Origin: Ascoidea tarda (nom. inval.)
Taxonomy: Eukaryota; Ascomycota; Saccharomycetes; Ascoideales; Ascoideaceae
Direction: 5' to 3'
DNA: 38,942 nt
Assembly: GCA_030560485.1 (NCBI GenBank)
Contig: JAKTTS010000087.1
Coordinates: forward strand, 1-38,942
Below are positions 28,451 through 38,058 of this stretch, piece by piece. The notes under the pieces were generated by a model. That model saw nothing but the letters and a program-made list of their open reading frames with translations. It did not search any database and had not been told where the DNA came from. Position 1 is the stretch's first letter, and each line of letters starts with the position of its first letter. The position numbers and the translations under genes are program-made.

Positions 28451-29767
28451 ATTTGGCCTTAGAAATAGATAACCTGTTGCTTTTTTTATTATCAAAACGG
28501 TTTCTAACTTTCTCCTATGGAGGTTTATTATTTTTATCTTCTTTTTTATCTTCTTACTTCATCAGGTACTTTGATTGGAATTCATTGGCTAGAAACCTCT
28601 TCACTCAGCATAAGGTTGGAGGAAATAGTACCCTGAAACAACTTGAGAAGATCAAATTCTATATTCTTACACACATGGAAGAACTATTTATTTGGACCAA
28701 TTTTAGAGTTATCTCATTCGCTTGATCAATAATCTTATGGGTAATTATTATAATGCAAAAAGGAAAATTGTCAAATTACCAAATTTTATCAATCAAAAAT
28801 CAATTTGAGATCAATTTTCAACTCAATCGATTTCAAAAAAATGAAAAAATTCTCAAAATTTATACTCTGTTTAACTTTTAAAGTTGTCCTTGATGCAAAT
28901 CTTTTGCAATATTTTACAATATTTTGTGCAATTTTATTACTCGTTCTTTTTAACTCTTGACATCTTCAGGTAGGAAATACTGAAATCGATTCTATTATTG
29001 GGTTGTTTGCTCATTTAATTGAGTCCAATTGTGATCTAAAATTCTGCTTGTTATCAGTAGAGGAAACCGGTTCAATTTTAACAATTCTTTTTTTATATTT
29101 AATAACTGATATCACAATTACTACAAATCACTATAAATTATTAGTATCAACAAGATTATCGTGCTCTATTTATTCTATATCTTGCAATCATATCATCTGT
29201 AACTACTCTTAACTGTTTTTATCTCTTATGTTCATCATGAAAAGTCGTCCAACAGTTTTCATATTTAAGATTGACATTTCTATCATTTGAACCTCTGACA
29301 CTCACATTTTTTGTATTCCAGTACATTTATCACAGCCTTTTTCATTTTATCTTGGTTTTTAATTATTCCTATTATATTATACTATACTATACTATATTAT
29401 ATTATACTATATTATAGTCAATAAAACCCAACTCAACCCAACCCAAAATAATAAGAATAAAAAAATTACAACTACAATTACAATTACAATATATTTACTT
29501 CACTGTTCTTAAAATAGTTTGGATTTTTACCTCAATATAAAAATAAGGATACTTAAAAACCTCATCCTATCAAACTTTTCTAGTTTTTTATAATTTTTAT
29601 ATCAATTTACAAATTTTACAATAAAAAAGCACAAACAAATCAATAAAAATCAAAACAAAAATTACTACTAAAAAAAAACGCCTAATTATTTACATCATTT
29701 ATAATATTTATAATACTTACAATACTTATAATACTTATAATACTTATTTGTATTTTTAAATAGAAGA
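28451..29767. other. AT-rich upstream region of the PIN2-like gene
   Basis: Frames at about 28453-28725 and 29003-29212 start at TTG and resemble no family. ACTAT-type repeats lie at about 29370-29417, and a 10-bp-period ATACTTATA tandem at about 29705-29748, just before the ATG at 29768. Nothing else is recognised. Confidence 0.55.
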
Positions 29768-30841
29768 ATGAATGCAATTGATTTTGATAATTTATATAAT
29801 GAAACTGGAAATTTCTTTAGCAGGAATCTCAATCTCACACTTTTTGAAGTTTCAAAGCTTTCCAAAAAAGATTTATCCGAATCATCAACAAATATTGCAC
29901 TAAATCAAACGACCCATCATAATATCTCAACTGCAGAATCGTTTAAACAGTGGGATACTTGTATGAAAAATAAAACCTGTCAAGCAGTTTCATTAACTGG
30001 AATTACTTTAAGCTGCTTGTTGTTTATTTTATTGATTTTTTTAATAATACAACATATAAATAAAATGAATAAAAAAGTTGAAGAACAGTTATATACTTCA
30101 AATATGATTATAACAAACTCTACAAAAGAAAAGCAAACAAGCAATAGCAATTATGTTTATCGATATAGCACCCCTGGTGATTTTTATACTAGGTTTTTTG
30201 GTCCTCCAGATGTTTATAGATTAAAATCACATAAAAATCAAAGATCTATTCAGATACTAAAAGAAAATGTTCCATTTGACACTCGTAATCAAAATGAACC
30301 TAAAGATCAAAGCAACACAGAATTCGAAGAGATTGATATTAAAGATGATGATTATGATGATGATTATGAAGAAGGAAGAAGGAGAAGCAGTCTACTGAGC
30401 TATGAATATATTTACAATAATTCTTATACAAACAAAAAAGGTATTCTGAATAAAAGTTCCGATTTTGGCTCAGTGATTTTACCTGTATTAATTGAGAGCA
30501 ATGGAAATTCAATTGTTACAAATTTGAGTGATAAAGAGTTGAAAAGTATTGTCAGCACAAATAATGTAAAAAATAATCAGTCAAATTTAAGATATGAACA
30601 AAATAACAGTGAAAGAAATATAGAACAACAAAGAACAACAAATCCACAAAAAGCTAATGAAAATGAAAATGAAAAATTAGAAACTTTTGAAACTAATCCA
30701 ATAAAAATTCCCCCCAAGAGAAATAATCCTCATTATTCCGTGGACTCTTTAGGTGATAATCCTTTTAAAGCCTTTTATCTGTTTAAATACCCTAATAATA
30801 TTTTTCGTTCTAAATCATCGAATGAAAAACTGCCTGTATAA
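29768..30841 (+). CDS. PIN2: PIN2-like single-span membrane protein
   Basis: The 357-residue protein has a short N-terminal domain with several N-glycosylation sequons, followed by FKQWDTCMKNKTCQAV (W62 region). A single membrane segment follows (~77-99, ITLSCLLFILLIFLIIQ), then a long, polar cytosolic tail. The block before the membrane (F-[KR]-x-WDTCM-x-NK-x-C) and its position match yeast Pin2, a surface and trafficking membrane protein whose tail has prion-like properties. The tail here is Asn/Ser/Glu-rich, with an acidic DDDYDDDYEEG run and GRRRSS. There is no signal peptide, so the segment probably acts as a signal-anchor. Orthology rests mainly on the WDTCM block and topology. Confidence 0.7.
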   Translation: MNAIDFDNLYNETGNFFSRNLNLTLFEVSKLSKKDLSESSTNIALNQTTHHNISTAESFKQWDTCMKNKTCQAVSLTGITLSCLLFILLIFLIIQHINKMNKKVEEQLYTSNMIITNSTKEKQTSNSNYVYRYSTPGDFYTRFFGPPDVYRLKSHKNQRSIQILKENVPFDTRNQNEPKDQSNTEFEEIDIKDDDYDDDYEEGRRRSSLLSYEYIYNNSYTNKKGILNKSSDFGSVILPVLIESNGNSIVTNLSDKELKSIVSTNNVKNNQSNLRYEQNNSERNIEQQRTTNPQKANENENEKLETFETNPIKIPPKRNNPHYSVDSLGDNPFKAFYLFKYPNNIFRSKSSNEKLPV

Positions 30842-31894
30842 TTTTTTTTATTGAATTTGATGTTGCTAATTTGATTTTATTATAATGTTATTTTTTTAAT
30901 TTTGTTATTAATTGTTTTCAAAATCTTTTGTTCAATTTGTTTTTTTGTATTTTTTTATATTTTTTCATTTTAATTTTTATTTTCAAGAAATGTACGATTT
31001 TGTTCCAATTAGAATTTATTATTTTTTTTGTGTTCTAGATTTGTTTTTATTTGCTGTTAATCTTTTTTTTTGTTAAATCATATAATATAAATTTGTGGTT
31101 GTTATAATAAATAAAATTATAAAACTAATAAAATCGATTATGCATATTTTAGAGTTTTTGAGGAATCATTTAAAATAAAAAAAATATACAAAAATTAATA
31201 GGTTGAGACAGGTGATTGTTTTTTGTAATTAATATTTAAATTTACACAAAATTCCACGATTAATCTTGTTTGAAAAACTGATTTTGCAAAAATTACTATT
31301 CAATTATTTTTTTATTTTCAGATCTTGAAAATTTTACTAATATTATTTTTCCAAAATTGTATCTAATAACTTCATGCTTCATAATTTGCAGAATATTCAT
31401 AATATTTATGGCTAACCTTACAGTCATATTATATGCATTAATTTATTTTTAATTGTGTATATTTAGATCTTATTTTTTAAAATCATAAACAAAATCTAGA
31501 CAAAGAATTTTGAGATGTGTTTTATAATTGAAAAAACCAAAGTTAGACAACTCTTAGACAATTTTCGGGTAATTGATTTAAAACACGACTATTAATTTGG
31601 CATCATAATCTAAAACCATAAAACAATTTGATAAACCAAAAGCCACATTCTGTGTTCTTTTTCTTTCCACAAAACGTGGTAAGACATAAGGCTTATTTAT
31701 TGAGTTGGATTTAACTAATCAATTGAGGAGTGCATTTTTTATTGAACTTTCTGAAAATGGTAATTGTGTTGGATGAAATGGTTTTCTTCCAGGAACTGCT
31801 AATAAGAAAACATATGTTAATATGTCAGATAAACAATTTTTTTTCTATCGCCACAAATTTAATCAAATCTTTAGTTTGAGTAGTTGAGGAAACA

Positions 31895-31920
31895 CCATTA
31901 ATTTTCTGAATTAGGAAATT
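31895..31920 (+). promoter_or_regulatory. Mcm1-type composite site 1 (degenerate)
   Basis: CCATT at 31895-31899 is followed by CTGAATTAGGAAATT at 31906-31920. It resembles a P-box with one weak half. Confidence 0.4.
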
Positions 31921-31946
31921 AAACACAAATTTTGAGAAACTATATT

Positions 31947-31973
31947 CCATTCAAGCATCCTAATTAGGAAATT
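31947..31973 (+). promoter_or_regulatory. Mcm1-type composite site 2 (perfect CArG core)
   Basis: CCATT at 31947-31951 is followed by CCTAATTAGGAAATT at 31959-31973. The symmetric core CCTAATTAGG fits the Mcm1 consensus used at a-specific genes. It lies about 270 bp before the a-factor ATG. Confidence 0.55.
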
Positions 31974-32238
31974 TTGGCAATCAAATATATGAGTATTGAA
32001 AATCGGTGTAAATTTATTCCATTTGCAAGACTTGATAATTGAGATGTGAGATTTAATTATATGAATTAAATAAGTATTATTAAAATTGTTGAAAATTTAT
32101 AGAGGTTGAGAAATAATATAAAATGAAGGCAAAATGTTTTCTAAACTTGATAACGATTTCTAAAATATCAACAATTATAACTCATTACAATCTACAATTG
32201 TCTTAATTTTCTACAATTTTAAATCAGTAATTTCCAAA

Positions 32239-32328
32239 ATGCAATCATCTCACAACACCAAAGATGAAAATAAAGACAATTCCTCTCCACCAGGAACCTA
32301 CTATCCAAACATTTGTGTTATTGCTTGA
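32239..32328 (+). CDS. MFA1: Precursor of farnesylated mating pheromone a-factor
   Basis: This is a 29-residue precursor, too short for ordinary gene calling. It starts MQSSHNTKDENKDN (baker's yeast a-factor starts MQPST) and ends in the CaaX box CVIA, exactly the box of baker's yeast a-factor. The cleavage context KDN is also shared (KKDN before the mature yeast peptide). Cutting after Asn14 would give SSPPGTYYPNIC, 12 residues, the same length as the yeast peptide YIIKGVFWDPAC. By family knowledge, Cys26 would be farnesylated, VIA removed, the Cys carboxyl-methylated, the N-terminus trimmed and the peptide exported by a Ste6-type transporter. Mature residues differ strongly, as expected between species. 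Mcm1-type sites upstream fit an a-specific gene. No second copy was found in the window. Confidence 0.85.
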   Translation: MQSSHNTKDENKDNSSPPGTYYPNICVIA

Positions 32329-32706
32329 GTTGATGAATATAGAAAACGGTCTATAGATCTGTCAAGTTCTGCTTTAATGATTATCTCAATAGTTTAAATT
32401 ATATGTTAAAATCAAAGTAGATCGTTACTGTTAAAAATCAAATTATTTGTTTGGACTGTTTTTATGATTTATTCAATGAGTTAGACATTTTTTATAGCCT
32501 TTTAGTTTCTTGCTTTTTCTTTGTGCCTTATTGGACACTCTTTTCCCGTTCTTCTTCAACAATTAATTGCTAACATGTGTCAATTAATTAGTTTTTTTCC
32601 TAATAAATAATCTGATCAAATTGTTAAAAAATGTACTGTAAGCAAAAACTCATAAACATCATCTTATAAAAAAACCAAAATGCCAAAACTAAAAATAAAT
32701 GATTCT
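32329..32706. other. 3' flank of the a-factor gene
   Basis: This AT-rich stretch separates the pheromone gene from the tRNA. T-runs at 32456-32470 and 32590-32597 could serve 3'-end formation. On the minus strand the T run complementary to 32691-32695 is the likely Pol III terminator of the tRNA. No gene is seen. Confidence 0.6.
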
Positions 32707-32777
32707 TCCGATACCGGGAATCGAACCCGGGTCTGCACGGTGAAAGCGTGCCATGATAGCCATTACACTATATCGGA
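32707..32777 (-). tRNA. tRNA-Glu (anticodon TTC)
   Basis: The minus strand reads TCCGATATAGTGTAATGG at its 5' end and closes with TATCGGA, pairing the 7-bp acceptor stem. The anticodon loop is CTTTCAC with anticodon TTC (32742-32744). The T-arm has GGTTCGATTCC. There is no intron, the length is 71 nt without CCA, and the sequence is close to yeast tRNA-Glu(UUC). A T5 terminator follows at 32691-32695. Confidence 0.97.
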
Positions 32778-33171
32778 TAGTGGCTACAAGGATGGAACAC
32801 GCTATTATATAGCAATTAATAAACAACACCATGCAAGATCTCCAATAGGTGTATTCTTAGCAGTTATTTTTAAAAAAAAATAAAATAAAATAAAATCTTA
32901 AGATCCTAAACTTTTCTCTATCTGATTTGTGTAGGTTTTCTTTTGTAAGTTCAGGTTTCCCTACACCTCGCTTAGAATTAAGGAGTGGGTTTTGGTTATT
33001 CTTAAACAGTTTATAGCTATTATATAGGTCTACGAGTCCCACACGGCTGGCTCGCGGTTACAGAAAGAAAAAATATTGTACTTATGCACTTGTGAATTAT
33101 ATAAAATCAATTTTTATAAAACAAAACTATCTGGTATATATTCAGTGCAGCGATCAACTCCGATGAATTCT
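32778..33171. other. Intergenic region between tRNA-Glu and the ABC transporter 3' end
   Basis: This is the upstream flank of the tRNA and the 3' flank of the transporter. An (AAAAT)-type tract lies at about 32874-32896 and a small GC patch at 33040-33062. Short frames here overlap the tRNA or lack an ATG; none is called. Confidence 0.6.
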
Positions 33172-36100
33172 CTACTGCTCGCCTTTTTTGTTCTCTTGGT
33201 ATAAACTGTAGAACAAGCTATCTTTGTTATTTAACAAATTATTTGGACTGTCAAACTCTTTAACAGCTCCATTTTCCAAAACAAGAATTTTATCGTTATC
33301 AATAACAGTATTGATTCGATGAGCAATTGTTAATATGGTCTTATCTTGAAACTCTTTTCTAATTGTTTCTTGAACAATTTTATCTGTCTGAACATCAACA
33401 GCTGCAGTTGCTTCGTCTAATATCAATATTTTCGATGAGCTTAGCAATGATCTAGCGAGACACAATAATTGTTTTTGTCCCACTGACAAGTTCTTTCCAT
33501 TTTCTGTAACCTTTGCCATTAATCCCTTACCATTATTTTCGCTCTGATCATCATCGCTATTACCACTATTATTGATATTGGCATCGGTACTGCTATTACC
33601 ATTGGTATTAATAGTAGTTTCACTAGATGGATTGCCATTATCTGCATTTTCAGGTTTATCAGTTCCCATAGTTAATACATGTTCTTTCAAATGAGCCAAT
33701 TCTAAAGCTTTCCATAGTTCTTCATCACTGTGTTTATTAAAAGGATCTAAATTTTGGCGGATTGATCCTTCAAACGCCTGAGAATCCTGGGGTATAATAT
33801 TCAATCTACTTCTCAAATCATACAACCCAAGAGTTTTAATGTCAATTCCATCAATCAAAATACTACCACCATTGGCTTCAAGAATCCTAAACAATGCAAG
33901 TGTCAATGTAGATTTACCAGCTCCAGTTCTTCCAACAATACCAACTTTTTCTTGAGCTTTGATATCTATAGTAATTTCCTTTAAAACAGGCTCTAAGTTT
34001 TCTCTATATTTTGTAGTATAATTTTGAAATTTGATCTCTCCCTTTTCAGGCCAATTACTTGGTGGTCTATTATCCTCAATAATATATGGAGCTTCACTTG
34101 GCAATCTACTATACTCTAAAACTCTTTCGATTGCAACACAATTAGTTTCTAATTCAACAACAGTCTTTACCAAGTAATTCAAAGTATTAGTAATTTGCAA
34201 AGCATATGTCATTAAAATACCAACTAATCCAGCTCCCAATCTCTTTGATGGTGAGAGAACAGAAGTGATTGCTGTCATAAAAATTATCATCGCACCTAAC
34301 ACATTCAATCTAAAATCTAACCATCTAGATACTGAAAGCTGAGAGTATGCAGCTCTAAGGTTGTAATCAAGATTGAGATTATTTAATATTATAAATCTTT
34401 TTTCCTGATTAAATGCTCGAATTGTTTCCAACCCATCTAATGATTCTTGCATATGAGAATAAATTGGACTTCTTGAAGTACTGGACAATCTCTTGGTTTC
34501 TCTGGAGGTTGCAATGTAATATATCTGATAATAATAATAAACCAACGATAACACACCCATAAAAATTAATGTGGATGGCAAATTAAATCCAATAACACCT
34601 AATATAAATAAAGCACCAATAAAACAAACAAAAAATGATTCAAATGACCTTGGAATGACCTCATCAATCTTGTTAATATCTTCAGTAAATCTGTTTAAAA
34701 TTCTACCAATTGGGTTACTTTCAAAAAAAGACATTGGTGAATGCAATATTGAATTCGCCATGTCGTCATGCAATTTTCTTGCTGCGTTAATGGCCGAAAT
34801 ATACCATAAAATAAGCGAGCCAATAAATATATTGAGTCCAGAACAAAACCCAAGTAATGTATAAATGAAAACCAAAAAGAGATTACTTTCATCCAGATCT
34901 CCACTGTCACCCAATTCTGCCCACTTTTTCAACCATAATTTACTGAAAAGATCAATTACAACAGTCATAATACAAGAAAAAATGGTCAAAAATGTTCCAG
35001 AGTAAGAAGCAGCTTTTGCATAAGCGATATATGTGGACAATTTAACCTTTCCTTTTTGTGATGTTTCATCAATCTGACCACTTTTGGATTCCCTTTTGAT
35101 AGTTGCTACACTAGCTCTACGAACAGTCACAGTAGTAGGGACTCTTCTAATCTCTTCACCAAATGGTTCATCAGTACTATCAATTTCCTCATCATTCTCG
35201 CTAATTTTTAACTTACTTTGAAATATATCTTCTTTTACTGAACTAGAAAAATCAGAATTTTGTATCAAGTCAAAAAATTCCCTGCCACTTTCAACTAATG
35301 AATCATAATCTCCAAATTGCACAATCTTTCCTCCTTTAAGAAAATATATACACTTAGCCTCTCTTAAAACTTTAATATTATTCGTTGATAAAATGATTGT
35401 CTTAGTATTTAATAATCCTTCGGAGGAAAATATTTGCTCAATGAGCTTCCTACCAACATGTGCGTCAACTGCAGATAAAACATCATCCAATAATATTATA
35501 TCACTTCTTGAATAAACAGCTCTAGCAAGAGAGATTCTAGCTTTTTGACCTCCAGACAATGAAATTCCCTTTTCACCAACTTGTGTTTCATCACCATCTG
35601 GAAAGGTTTTCAAATCTGAAAGTAATTCACAGCTTTTGACTGTTTGTTGATAAAAATCTTCCTCATATTTATGACCAAATAGAATATTTTGCTTAATGGT
35701 GGAGTTCATAATCCAAGGAACTTGAGAGCAGTAAGCCACTGAACCATTTATAACTAACCTTGAGTCAGTATTTTCATTTTTTTCCATTGGAAGTTGCCCA
35801 AGAATAGCCTTTAAAAAACTTGATTTTCCGGATCCAACTCTTCCCACGATACATGTTAAATCACCTTTTCTTGCTGTGAAATTAATACCTGACAATGCAA
35901 CTTTTTTTTCAGGGTTTGTGTTTTCAATTAATTGAGCCTCTTCATCATCAACTTTTTTTTTGATATTTTTGCCATTGTTTGAGGTGTTATTTTCTTGAAC
36001 ATCATTAGTTTTATTATTATTATTATCATTATTATCTTTTGATTGATTGTTATTAAATAAAAACGTTCCGTTGGTGATTTCAACAGAAACTTCACCGGAA

Positions 36101-38058
36101 TGATTTACCCTCGACAACTTGACTATAAGATCAGGATCAGTTTCTTCTGAAACCAAAAATTCACTTACTCTCTTCACAGAAACCGAAACTTGCATTAAAG
36201 CAGTAATGATTGCTGGTAGCATAAATAATGACCCTCTTAAGATTTGGAATAAAGATAAAGCTGGAAATATAATATCGGATGTTAATTTTTGACCCTTAAA
36301 ATAATAGAAAAACCCAAAGGAAATACAAGAAACAAAATATGGGAAACAAGACCAGGAAAACTCTAAAAGACTTGCAAAAACACCAATTTTTCTTAATGTT
36401 TTTAGCTCCATATTGTTACGAACGTTTTTCAAGTTTTCAAGCATTGGCAGCTCCCAAGAGTAAAGTTTTATACTCTTGATTGAGGATAGAATTTCAGTAA
36501 CTTTTTTAGTTCTCAAGTTTTTATTTTTCATTTTTTTTTCAAACAATTTACGAAAACCAGATATTAATACGCCATTAAATGGACCAATGAAGAGCACGAG
36601 TAAAAGACCAACAAAAACTGAATTTCCCATTAGATCATAGAGGGAAACCATACACAATACAAATTGGAGAGGGGCAGAGATTAGTACTTCCATTCTTAGA
36701 ACAAACATTTGGATTCTAGAGAGATCGACTGATACAAGGTTGACAATTTCACTGGATTTTTTAATTTTGTCATTGTTTGGAGCGAGTCTAAGAGCTTTAT
36801 CGTAAATGAGACCTGATAAACCGGATCTAATTTTAAACCCAACTTGAAAGATATTATAGAAATACTGGTTGGATAAAATTGTTGTAATTAAAGAAACACA
36901 AAGCATGCCGATAGCGATTAGTACACCGGCAATAATGGGAAGACCTTGATCATCTTGGGTTTTGTTGTTTAGATTTTCATTGATATCTTGAGAAAAATCA
37001 AAGGTAAATTGATTATACATTATGCTGACTTTTCTTTTCAAAAAAAATGCCATGAATAGTCTAAATAGTTGAGGCTGAATAAAAGATACAGTGACATTAA
37101 CGAATTGCAACATTGAAACAAGAATCACATCAATGCCAACGGTATCAAATATAAACTTGGAGAAATTGATGGATTTATTATTATGATTTTTGGTAAACTG
37201 TTTGTTCAAGTTGTTTTTGAAATGAGAAGTTGAGACTTGACATTTGATATTTTCTGGGCAAGGAGGTAGATCATCATGAGATAAAGTCTGGTTATAACCT
37301 GTGATTATTAATGGATTCATCCATGAGTAAGATAGACGCGAGAAGATGTGAATGTTATTTACTTCCAATTGATTTAAATGGTGAAATTGAATCAATTTAT
37401 AATAGGGATGACAAAAGAACAATTCTAAAACAAAGATGATTAGAGAGTTTGTAGCCATAAAAATCTCTAGATTATGAATATTAATGAGGTGGTAGTTATA
37501 GGGGTAAATTATGGGCCATTTTGTATAAAATCTTTGAATAGGAAAAATCAATAGATAAATTGAGTTGATTAGCCAGTATAATAGTAAAGAACTTGAGGGG
37601 ACAGTTGATTGGTAGTATTCGATTATATGCAAAGGCAAAGCAAAAAAAGAGAGGTATAAGAACAGTGAAAGAAACGATGTAAAAGTCAAATCAGCAGAAG
37701 AATAAAATACAAGAAAGCTGAAGAATATTTGAGCTAAAACCAATATGATTTTTAAAAATTGAACAAAACCAATATCTTTTAAGTTAAGAGAAATGTGATA
37801 ATTGGGTATATTTCCATATTTCAATTTCAATTTTTGTGAATTGGTAACCAATTTTACAAATTGAATAAAGGAAAACAAAGCAAAAAGCCCATCAAAATAG
37901 ACTTGAAAATTTAATAAAAAGCAGGGGTTCAAAGCATTTTCATTTGTTGGAACAATTATTTGATATAAAGAAGTGGGACATGAAAAGAGCGATGAGGAAT
38001 TTGACTCAAAAACAGTAGGGTGGACAAAAGCCAGGCCATTTGATTTATCGACAAACAT
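33172..38058 (-). CDS. ABCC-type (YCF1/BPT1-like) vacuolar ABC transporter
   Basis: The 1628-residue full-length ABC transporter of the MRP/ABCC subfamily probably moves glutathione conjugates, heavy-metal complexes or bile pigments into the vacuole. An N-terminal TMD0 of about five spans (~50-215) precedes the L0 linker (SRLSYSWMNPLI). TMD1 (~300-620) is followed by NBD1 with Walker A GRVGSGKSS (~738), VAYCSQVPWIMN, signature LSGGQKARISLARA (~831) and Walker B IILLDDVLSAVDAHVG. A regulatory linker with basic and Ser-rich stretches leads to TMD2 (~1010-1300). NBD2 has GRTGAGKST (~1371), signature LSVGQKQLLCLARS (~1523) and ILILDEATAAVD. An Asn/Ser/Asp-rich insert (~1465-1510) precedes the second signature, and an Asn/Lys-rich insert lies just before the NBD1 Walker A. 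NBD1 looks closest to Bpt1/Mlt1. It is not a Ste6 (ABCB) exporter. Confidence 0.93.
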   Translation of the reverse strand: MFVDKSNGLAFVHPTVFESNSSSLFSCPTSLYQIIVPTNENALNPCFLLNFQVYFDGLFALFSFIQFVKLVTNSQKLKLKYGNIPNYHISLNLKDIGFVQFLKIILVLAQIFFSFLVFYSSADLTFTSFLSLFLYLSFFALPLHIIEYYQSTVPSSSLLLYWLINSIYLLIFPIQRFYTKWPIIYPYNYHLINIHNLEIFMATNSLIIFVLELFFCHPYYKLIQFHHLNQLEVNNIHIFSRLSYSWMNPLIITGYNQTLSHDDLPPCPENIKCQVSTSHFKNNLNKQFTKNHNNKSINFSKFIFDTVGIDVILVSMLQFVNVTVSFIQPQLFRLFMAFFLKRKVSIMYNQFTFDFSQDINENLNNKTQDDQGLPIIAGVLIAIGMLCVSLITTILSNQYFYNIFQVGFKIRSGLSGLIYDKALRLAPNNDKIKKSSEIVNLVSVDLSRIQMFVLRMEVLISAPLQFVLCMVSLYDLMGNSVFVGLLLVLFIGPFNGVLISGFRKLFEKKMKNKNLRTKKVTEILSSIKSIKLYSWELPMLENLKNVRNNMELKTLRKIGVFASLLEFSWSCFPYFVSCISFGFFYYFKGQKLTSDIIFPALSLFQILRGSLFMLPAIITALMQVSVSVKRVSEFLVSEETDPDLIVKLSRVNHSGEVSVEITNGTFLFNNNQSKDNNDNNNNKTNDVQENNTSNNGKNIKKKVDDEEAQLIENTNPEKKVALSGINFTARKGDLTCIVGRVGSGKSSFLKAILGQLPMEKNENTDSRLVINGSVAYCSQVPWIMNSTIKQNILFGHKYEEDFYQQTVKSCELLSDLKTFPDGDETQVGEKGISLSGGQKARISLARAVYSRSDIILLDDVLSAVDAHVGRKLIEQIFSSEGLLNTKTIILSTNNIKVLREAKCIYFLKGGKIVQFGDYDSLVESGREFFDLIQNSDFSSSVKEDIFQSKLKISENDEEIDSTDEPFGEEIRRVPTTVTVRRASVATIKRESKSGQIDETSQKGKVKLSTYIAYAKAASYSGTFLTIFSCIMTVVIDLFSKLWLKKWAELGDSGDLDESNLFLVFIYTLLGFCSGLNIFIGSLILWYISAINAARKLHDDMANSILHSPMSFFESNPIGRILNRFTEDINKIDEVIPRSFESFFVCFIGALFILGVIGFNLPSTLIFMGVLSLVYYYYQIYYIATSRETKRLSSTSRSPIYSHMQESLDGLETIRAFNQEKRFIILNNLNLDYNLRAAYSQLSVSRWLDFRLNVLGAMIIFMTAITSVLSPSKRLGAGLVGILMTYALQITNTLNYLVKTVVELETNCVAIERVLEYSRLPSEAPYIIEDNRPPSNWPEKGEIKFQNYTTKYRENLEPVLKEITIDIKAQEKVGIVGRTGAGKSTLTLALFRILEANGGSILIDGIDIKTLGLYDLRSRLNIIPQDSQAFEGSIRQNLDPFNKHSDEELWKALELAHLKEHVLTMGTDKPENADNGNPSSETTINTNGNSSTDANINNSGNSDDDQSENNGKGLMAKVTENGKNLSVGQKQLLCLARSLLSSSKILILDEATAAVDVQTDKIVQETIRKEFQDKTILTIAHRINTVIDNDKILVLENGAVKEFDSPNNLLNNKDSLFYSLYQENKKGEQ

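Larger units (their letters stand above)
30842..32238. promoter_or_regulatory. PIN2-like 3' flank and upstream region of the a-factor gene
   Basis: This is very AT-rich. The first ~250 bp are the T-rich 3' flank of the PIN2-like gene. Two composite elements, CCATT-N6/7-C(T/C)(G/T)AATTAGGAAATT, lie at 31895-31920 and 31947-31973. The second contains the perfect Mcm1/CArG core CCTAATTAGG (31959-31968). No other gene is seen. Confidence 0.55.

Noticed and set aside
28453-28725. Hydrophobic 90-codon frame upstream of the PIN2-like gene
   Set aside because: It starts at TTG, its composition is that of AT-rich chance frames, and no family is recognised.
31754-31878. Short ATG frame upstream of the pheromone gene, considered as a second a-factor copy
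   Set aside because: It does not end in a CaaX box and has no Cys near the C-terminus.
32680-32883. Plus-strand 67-codon frame
   Set aside because: It is the antisense reading of tRNA-Glu.
33172-38058. Transporter considered as the a-factor exporter Ste6 because of its proximity to the pheromone gene
   Set aside because: It has TMD0, L0 and NBD features of the ABCC subfamily and 1628 residues; Ste6 is an ABCB protein of about 1300.
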